A stretch of DNA of 64,000 nt, taken from NCBI GenBank assembly GCA_029783825.1, contig JAREIK010000385.1, forward strand, positions 4,694,501-4,758,500. The letters run 5' to 3'. Position numbers and translations under genes: made by a program. Positions 50,801 through 59,800 of this stretch are shown here, in pieces. Position 1 is the stretch's first letter, and every line of letters begins with the position of its first letter. The notes under the pieces were generated by a model, which saw nothing but the letters and a program-made list of their open reading frames with translations, was not told the origin of the DNA and made no database searches. Source of the DNA: Sapria himalayana (Eukaryota > Streptophyta > Magnoliopsida > Malpighiales > Rafflesiaceae).

Positions 50801-53800
50801 ATCCTTAAGAGAGGAGTCTAGTGTGAGTGTCTCACTACACATGAGTTGTGAGTCTTTCCAAGAGAGAGATACGCTGATTGAAAGACTTAATGATTCTAAT
50901 TTAAAAGTATATATTAAATCGATATGTTTATGTTCTACTCTAGATGAGCCTTCTGTTGTATCATTAAATCCAACTCGGAGTAACAACAATGATTTTTTAA
51001 TTGTATTATGGAAGCAATTAATAATGTGTTCTACTTAGATTTCTTTATGTCTAGCAACTTTTTGTTCTCTTTTTTGATACTATATGTTATAGCTTCTTTT
51101 CCTCTCTTGATAGGTGCATCATGAATAATTTTTTCGAGAAACTTTGTTATCTAAGATAACAAGATATATTAAAAAAATAAATAATAACGTATCTAATCAT
51201 ATGTGAAATTTTATATATTATTATAATTAATCAAAAATAACTTTAATTATAATTGAATTTTAAATTGGGAAAATTATGTTTGATTGCACCTTTGTGAATT
51301 TTTTTTTAAATATTCTTTTAAAAGTTTGAAGAAAATACACCAAAATAAAAAATAAATATGTTTTATAGAAAAATATCAATAAAAAATACTTATTCTCAAG
51401 CACTAAAAAATAATTATGTTTGATTGCATCTAAAAAAATAATCATGTTTTAATGCATGCATTTTTTTAATAATGAAAAAAATATTTTTTCTTATATATAT
51501 ATATATAATGGACCCAAAAATATTTTTTTTGAAAATTTTAGTTAAATTTAATTTTTTTTCAACTTATAAAATAATAATTTATGATAACATGTAATTGTTG
51601 TTTAAGTGTACCTAACCATCATAAAATGTTGTGAAAATGAAAAATTTAACCAAATTCAATTACATCTTCCCCATGTTGGTCAACTTGTACTGAATGACAA
51701 TCTTGGAAAGCTAATTATATATTTTTAACATTATTATTAATTTATAAAATTAAATTTTTAATTTTGAATAATATTTATTTTTACTTATTAATAATGTTCT
51801 TAATTTTTAACATTATTATAAATGATCAAAATTAACATTGAGAAAATTATGTTTGATTCTATCATTTTGAAAAAAATTGAAAAAAAAAATTCTTCTAAAA
51901 ATTAGATGGATATATATGATGAAAATAGGGTCTCGACGAAAAATATCAATCAAATCAATTCTAGGTTGCTACGTGAGGATTTCCAAACACTTATAGTATT
52001 GATTGTAAGGTTATTTTTTTTTTTCTCATGAGATCAAAATAATTCCTATTGGATTGTTAGATTTTATTATTACACAATATAAGTAGATTGTATTTTAATT
52101 AGTTGTAAAAAATGTTTTCCTCTATGATAATCTTGAGAAACAAGTATTTTTGTAGTAGTTATAAGTGTTCATTATCTCTTGGAGCATAAGTATTGTACAT
52201 AGATTATGGGAGATCCTTTATAATATTAAGCAGTTTGATCTAGAGGTGTGAAGCGGGCTGGGCAACCAATGCCCGACATGAGGCACGGTCCTTTTGAGCC
52301 GTGCCTGGCCCGGCACGACACAGTCTAGAACCATGCTTGGGCATGTGCCAGCTGACTCGAGGCATGGTTCATGTCCTGCCGTGCCAAGCTCACTCGGGTT
52401 AGGCATGACCTGGTTGCCTGGCCTGAAGAATGATTAATTGACATGACCCGAATCGTGCCCCGGATCTCGGGCCATGTTTGGGTATGGATTGAACCTGGTT
52501 GCCCTAACATCCTTTCATGATCGTGAGCCGTCATGCTTAGCTCAAGCCTAGAAGCCGAAGCTTCTGGAATCATCAAGTCGAACTGACTTAATGGTCAAAT
52601 TTTTTTTTTAAAATACATGTTTTTCAGCAGTTGGATTCAGCCCCAACGTCCAGGGGCAAAAATCCGACGGCTATAGGGATTTGCCAAAACAAATTAAAAA
52701 TAAAAAAAATAATTTTTTTAATTAGTTTTTTTAAATCTAGAAATATATATTTTTTATTCTCTAATCTATATTATATTTATATCAATATTCTCATTTTCTC
52801 TCTCTTATATTGTCTCTCCTTTTAGGACTATGGTGTGGATTGTGATTCAGACATTGGATATCGAATATCACATATAATCGAGCAAATGAGATTTTATTCT
52901 TTACGGGTATTATTTTTAAAATTTTGTATAATTTTTTTATTTTTATTTTAATTAATAATGTAATCTAAAATGATTTTTAATTTAAAAATAATAATTTAGA
53001 ATATAATCTATAAACTAAAAAAATAAAAAATGATAAATAGTAATTTTAATGACGATAACAAAATTAATGTTAATGTAAACATATAGAATTTTAATATGGA
53101 TAATGATAATCCTATTGAAAGGTCCGAGGTGTCGTAATTTTATTTTCTTCCGTTGCCTCAACCCAAATATCTAAAAAAATAGAAGAAAATTTAAAAGTTT
53201 GGACTCATTTTAATATTATACAAAATAAATATATTAGGGGTATTGATGAAAAATCAGCACAATACAAATATTATAAAAAAAATTAATCTTTAGGAGTTCA
53301 TGTGAGACTCGGTACCTTAAAAGACATGTTGAACAATGCATCAAAAAATATTTTGTATTAGATCTTATGCAAATCTAACTCAGCGGTGATGTCTTTGAGG
53401 TTGAATCTAATTTAGCTTTTATGTTAACCTCCTTCATATACCACTAGTTAAAGAGGGAAAAAATGATCAAACTGATTATCACAATGAGTCTTCTGATTAT
53501 ATTTTTTGAGGATCCATGGGTTGTCAGTATCATGCAGACATATTTTCAGTCTACATATTATTAGATTATTAGGTTCACATTTAGGAACGACATACTAAAA
53601 TAAGATAAGTTAAAAAAATAAATTATAATTAATGAATATAGGGTATATAGTGGTGTGGTATCCGTGACGTCCAATGATGCATCTTATGCATTCCTCACTG
53701 CCTACTATGTAGATTCTAAATGAATACTAAATAAAAAATACTAGGATTTTCAGAGATTTTTTATCCTCTTTAAGACTCGATCATTTATGAGTCTATGATA

Positions 53801-56800
53801 AAAATATTTAGAAAATATAATATTCAAAATAAAATATTTACTATCACACTCAATAACATATATATACCAATAAAGTAGTCATTAACATGTTTGTTAGGAT
53901 CATTAGAGATGAGTCATTAAAAGAGATTTTTCACGTTCGATGCACGTGTTACGTCATTAATCTCATAGCACAAGCATGTATAAATATTATTTTCTTTACT
54001 TTATAAAATATACGCAACTCATTAAATTTTCTTCATATGTCTCGTAGATAATATGAGTTTGGTAGTCTTCGAGTCTAAAGAAAATAAAATTTTAATCAGA
54101 TGTGAAACATCATTAGAATTATACATACCTTATGTTGGAGTCATGTGTTGGATACAGACATGGAATATCTGACTGTCAATAGTAAAAATTACAAACTTAT
54201 TATTGACGATATTTGTTGGGTTATAAAAATTTTATTTATAAATTTTTGAAGGTTTTTTATTACATGACGAACATGTGTTTGTCAATTTATACTCTCATGA
54301 TTTATATTACACTCATGTGCATATGCAATATTAGTAGCATGTTTAGGAAGTTTAGAGATGATTCAATATTTAGTAACATAACTCTTGAGATGAAAACCAA
54401 TTACTTAAAGTATTAGTTCATTATTTTATTTTTTTATTGTCTGACTATGGATCCTAGGATTAAGGTGGTATATGTAGAAAATATTTTGACTTACATATCT
54501 TTATGCATGAATATGGAATACTAACATGATTAATTTATTTATGAGAAGTTGACTGAGCTATTTATATACTACGATACTAGGTATAGTGGTAGTAGTAGTC
54601 AGGTTTTGAGTATGGACTTAGATATCATATTCAGAAATAATAATTTTTCCATTCAGTTAGCAATGAGCAAATAATAGGGTTAATCATCGAATATGACCGA
54701 GCTGTCTCGGTATTTTAATATTGATTACTGCTAAATTCTATCACATACTATAACAAGAACTTTGATATTTTAGAGTCGTAAAAATCATAAGAGTTTATCT
54801 ATCATGTGATATATAAGATTACATTTGATCTGCCGACTCATTCAGTGTCGAGTGTAATATCAGAATTTTTTTTTTCTATTACAATGAATATGATTTCGAA
54901 TAGGAAATCAAGATTGCTGTCAGATATTGTTGAGGCATAAGTATACATGAATGATTTAGAGGATTTGAGCTTGGCTCTCTAGGTTCGTGCTGCAACTACA
55001 GCAAGAGCAGAGAAATTGGTGGCTGATGATAATTTGTGGGACGATGATGATTGATATTGAGTCTACTACTTTCGACTTACTGCTAGTGATACCATCATAT
55101 ATGCTAACGAGATTGATTATTTTTGTATTTTTTATTAATTTTTATCTTTTGAGCTTGCTGCTTGTATTATTATTTTGTTTTTTATTTATTCACACTTATG
55201 GGATTGATGTTGATATTTATTGTATTGATTTTTATCTTTTGAGCTTGATTTGTTATTTTGTAATTTGTACTTGTATTAAGTTATCAAAAATGAAATGATT
55301 GAAATTTATAATATTTATATTATGTTATTTTTTTGAGTTATGAGTTGTGATTGTAATTTTGTTTTTCTCTTATAATTAATTAATTAATTAATTAACTAAT
55401 TTTGTATTAAAATTTAAAATATTTAAAAGTTAGAGATGATCCAATTCTGAACGAGCCAAAATGGTATGTCCTAGCATGTCCCGGCATGACTCGGCATGAA
55501 ACTTACAAGTTCCGGTATGAACTAGTTTGATTTCGGTAAACTCGGGTTGGTCGGGTCATACTGGGCCTACTATTTTTGAGTCGTCCTACGCCAGACACAA
55601 CACAACTTCTCTACCGTGTTGTGCCTGGCAAGGCACTGTGGCCCGAGTGGTCAACTAAAAATTAGGCCGTGCCGTCTCAGTATGACATGTTTGAAACATC
55701 TAGTTTGATCTTAAAAAATGTGTATCAGATTATTTATGAGGTGAATATGTGATATTGGTTATATACGTCGATGATATATTAATTATTTGAGTTTCTAATG
55801 AATGATTTGGAATGTCCTTGATATTTTCTTGGCTTGTTGGTCAAATATTCTACATATAAGTTAATACTTTCTTTGAGGAGATATTTTTTAGGTATTTTAT
55901 TTTGTTTCAGTATGTTGGATGTGTAATTGTTGACTCACAACTTGATTTAGGTATAGATTCTTGTACAAACATTAGTTCCTCAATTGAATATATTAAATAT
56001 AGGATGATCTTAAAAAAATAAACTATTTGATTCTAACTAGATTAAATATTATTTTTTTTTAAATGGATTAACTATTACTTATTCTATTAGCATAATTAAT
56101 TATTTTATTAGATTTTTTAGAAATAGTTATATGGATATAGTGTTTAGGATTCTCAAGTATGTAAATAAAACTTAATGATGTAAGATTACATTTAAAGATC
56201 ATAGGCATAATCAAATAAATATGTATTTATAATTTAGTTAGGGTTTTGCAAGGATAAAGAGGAAACCAGCCACTAGTTTTTATGTTTTTTTTTTTTTAGG
56301 TAATTTTTTATAATGCAAAAATAATATTTATACAATTATATTAAGATATTGTGTAGAGACATAGTATAGGGTTATATTGTCAACTATTTATTAGTTACTT
56401 ATAATTGGTCACTTCTTGGAGTAACTTTGTCTATCAAATTAGAAATTGATAACATTTAATTATGATTGCCATAAAGTGCGACCTTGTGCTATTAATTTTA
56501 TATTTCATAAGTAGATGAATTATTCTAAGAATGATTATTACTTTTGGGATATGATCCAAGATGGTGGTTAGATTGTCATAGTTTCGTATCTACCAATGGC
56601 CAGATTGTAGACGTATTTATTGGGTTTTAAATTATTTTTTATTATTTCTATTATTATTATTTTTATTATTATTTGAAATCATGAATTGTGGATTGCCTCA
56701 ATCCTCACATCACACACACACACACACACACACACATTGTTTATGTATAAATTTAAATAATTATCAGCTAATTTAGTATAGAAATTAATTTGATTTCTTT

Positions 56801-59800
56801 GGTTGCTCTATGCAAGCAAATGAAGAAATAATTTACTTTATATTCATTCTCACAAATATTTTATTATATACATTTTATTAACTTATATTTGAATTTATTA
56901 TTCTCATACTTCATTGTGAGGTCATATAAAAATCATATTTTATGGACTAATGATAATTAATCATTGTGAACAATAGTATGTCGCTGATTTTTTATGAGAT
57001 GAGAGAATGATGTTTTGGATGTGGTGGTGAAAATTTAAGATATTATTATGATATTAATATTTAATAATTCTTTTATGTCTTTTTTTTTGTTTTTCCTCAC
57101 CTTAAATCTAATTTATATTATTCCTTGATTCACATATTGTTGAAAATATTCTTAGTTGTTTGAGAACATTCTTTTTGTCATCTGGACTATTATATTGTTG
57201 AAAATTTTTATAAAATTAATTTAAATAAATAATAATTCTTATGTTTCATAAATAATAAAAAAATAAATATTAATTGAGTGAAAATTAATAGAGAAGTATG
57301 ATGATAAATTTCAGATAGTATTATAGAAAAAATTTTAAGAAACATTCTAAAATTTTCATTATTTTTTCAGCAATAGATTAATTAATGTCATAATAGAATA
57401 TTATTAATTTTTATAAATATTAAAATAATAGCTTTATATCATATTGTATCCTTTTATTTTAAATACATTTAATTGTACCTTATCAATGTGCGAATTCTAA
57501 ATTATAAAAATTGATCAAATTTCTCATAAAATTGGTCAAATAAAAGGTTTGATTAATTATATAAAAATGAGCATTTCGAATATTAAAAATATTATCAATG
57601 ATCAATTTTACATATCTAGTTGATCAAATACTTGTTATCTAATGATATCTATCATTATTTTTATTTAGTAGTTGTGTTCTCGTAATTTTAATTAAATATT
57701 TATTTTCATCATTTTTTTTGTATTATTTTTACATGTTTCTAAAAAAATAATATTGATAAGAGTTTATTTAAAATATTATTTTAATTCTTAACATTTTAAT
57801 ATTATAAATAAATTTATTTTTTTTTGTTTAAATTTGATTGATATTATCAAAATTAATATATTTTTTTTAAATAGACAATCATATGTGTCACATACTTATG
57901 ATGTGTCACGTATGAAGTTCTTATATGTTTTTCTAATTGATACATATCATACTCAATAAAAGCTATCTATTTTATGATTGGTTCCATGATGTTTATTCTG
58001 TTGTTTGATTAATGCTTGAAGTTGAGAATGCATAAAAAGTAGATTAGTCATAATCAAACACTTAGAGAGGCTTCAAATGGTGGTGGAAAATTGGTTAATT
58101 CAAACTCACTCATTCCCTATGAAAATCATTTATATGATCTGGTGATTGTGGATAGAAACATCAAATTAAGAAAAAACATTATATTTTTGTTTTTTGGCAA
58201 AATATTTTAATAGAATCAAATTATAACAATATTTAGATACAAAAAAAAAAAAAAAAACTCGCGTCAATGGAGCTTGTTCAGCATTGATGTTGAAAAACAT
58301 CCTTATCCATATAACGATGCCTTTGGTCATCATATTAATGTCTTTAGAGGGACTTAACAAAAGAAAAAAAAATAAAGTTTGATTATATGTAGTATGCTTG
58401 TTAGCTTATGTGTCTATGATCCATGAGATAAAGAAGAAGTAAAAGTACGTCCAATTGAACTATCTCTATAGGATCAGATAGCTTTCAAGGACATAAGCCT
58501 CAAATATTCATCACGAGTAAGTATAATGAGATTGATAGGTGTATATGTACATATTTTAAATTTTTTTTTTTTACTCTTTCCATTCATTCCTTATCAATCA
58601 TAGAGTAGATGCATACGATAAATTTTCATGCTGGTCAATCGTCTCAGTAGTGATCTTAATTAAGTACATTTAATTTTGAAATTCTTATGAGATCTAGTGT
58701 ATTAATAATGGTTTAAATGCATCTAATAGGTGTATATGTAGTTTTTGTCTGAGTAGATCTGATAGAATAGTTCAATCTCTAAACTTGAAATTTCCTCTGC
58801 ACAAATAAATAATCATCTTCTTCCTTCTAAAAGTATTCATGGTTGCTCTCTCTCTCTCTCTCTCTCTCTAATATTTTATGGAGAAAAAAATATGATAGTC
58901 TGACTAATCATCCTAATTTTATTATATCTTGGTGTTGTTGAAGATTCATTTATAAGCATCTTATAAATCATTAAAAAAAGTTTGGCTTACTACTCCCTTA
59001 GTAAGAATTTGTGTGTGCAAAATTGAATCTCATTGTCACACCGAATGCAATTAGCGAATGCTTTGAATCTAATCACAATTAGTCTTGTCCACAGTTAAAT
59101 TGGTCAATATAGGTATTATGTCATCAATCCTCCAACACAATTTTGCCAAAGTTGTATGGCTGAATCACCTCTTTATGATCAATCATTCGCCATTTGCTAA
59201 CAATCGGATACATCGAAATGGCAAAATCTAAAATTTTTTCGTATGTTTGGCAAGAATCAAATATAATATACATTCTTTGACCAAATACTCATCTTTAACA
59301 CAATTTTGCACATATAGTATGTTTTTTATATCTTTTCCCAATCACTTGCCACATATGAACAAGTGATTGGGCACGCCTCTCGATGCCATGTTGGCACATG
59401 CATCGACATTACTCTCCATCGAAGCAACCCACAATTTCACTTCTTCGACAACAATAGTGTGTTGGTGCTATCCCTACAATGCACATCTAGGGTTTGTTTT
59501 CTTTGTGTGCCTCCATGTGATATCATGTTGAATGAACATATTAATGAAAAACTTGTCTCTCTCTCTCTCTCTCTCTCTCTCACGTAGGCGCACGCACACA
59601 CAACATGATCATCAACATATTAATGAAAAACTTGCTCTGAGTAAGCTTACTCCTAAATTTGATAGAAACATTATTATGCCACAAGCACTCTATTATGCAT
59701 GAAGATGATATTACCCAGTGTGCTAGGCTCTCACTCTAGTGTGAGCTATGTAAGAGGTTAATACCTTGATAGTGTCATGTCTTCGAAGAAGTTGTGACTG

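Noticed and set aside
50733..51038. 101-codon open frame as a gene nested in intron 7
   Set aside because: Protein-like at the start but degrades into AT-rich text, with no family match; kept only as a note.
55740..56600. Second copia reverse transcriptase in intron 7
   Set aside because: A 'gtcgatgatata' word and a few copia-like phrases appear, but the surrounding frame does not follow the family order clearly enough.
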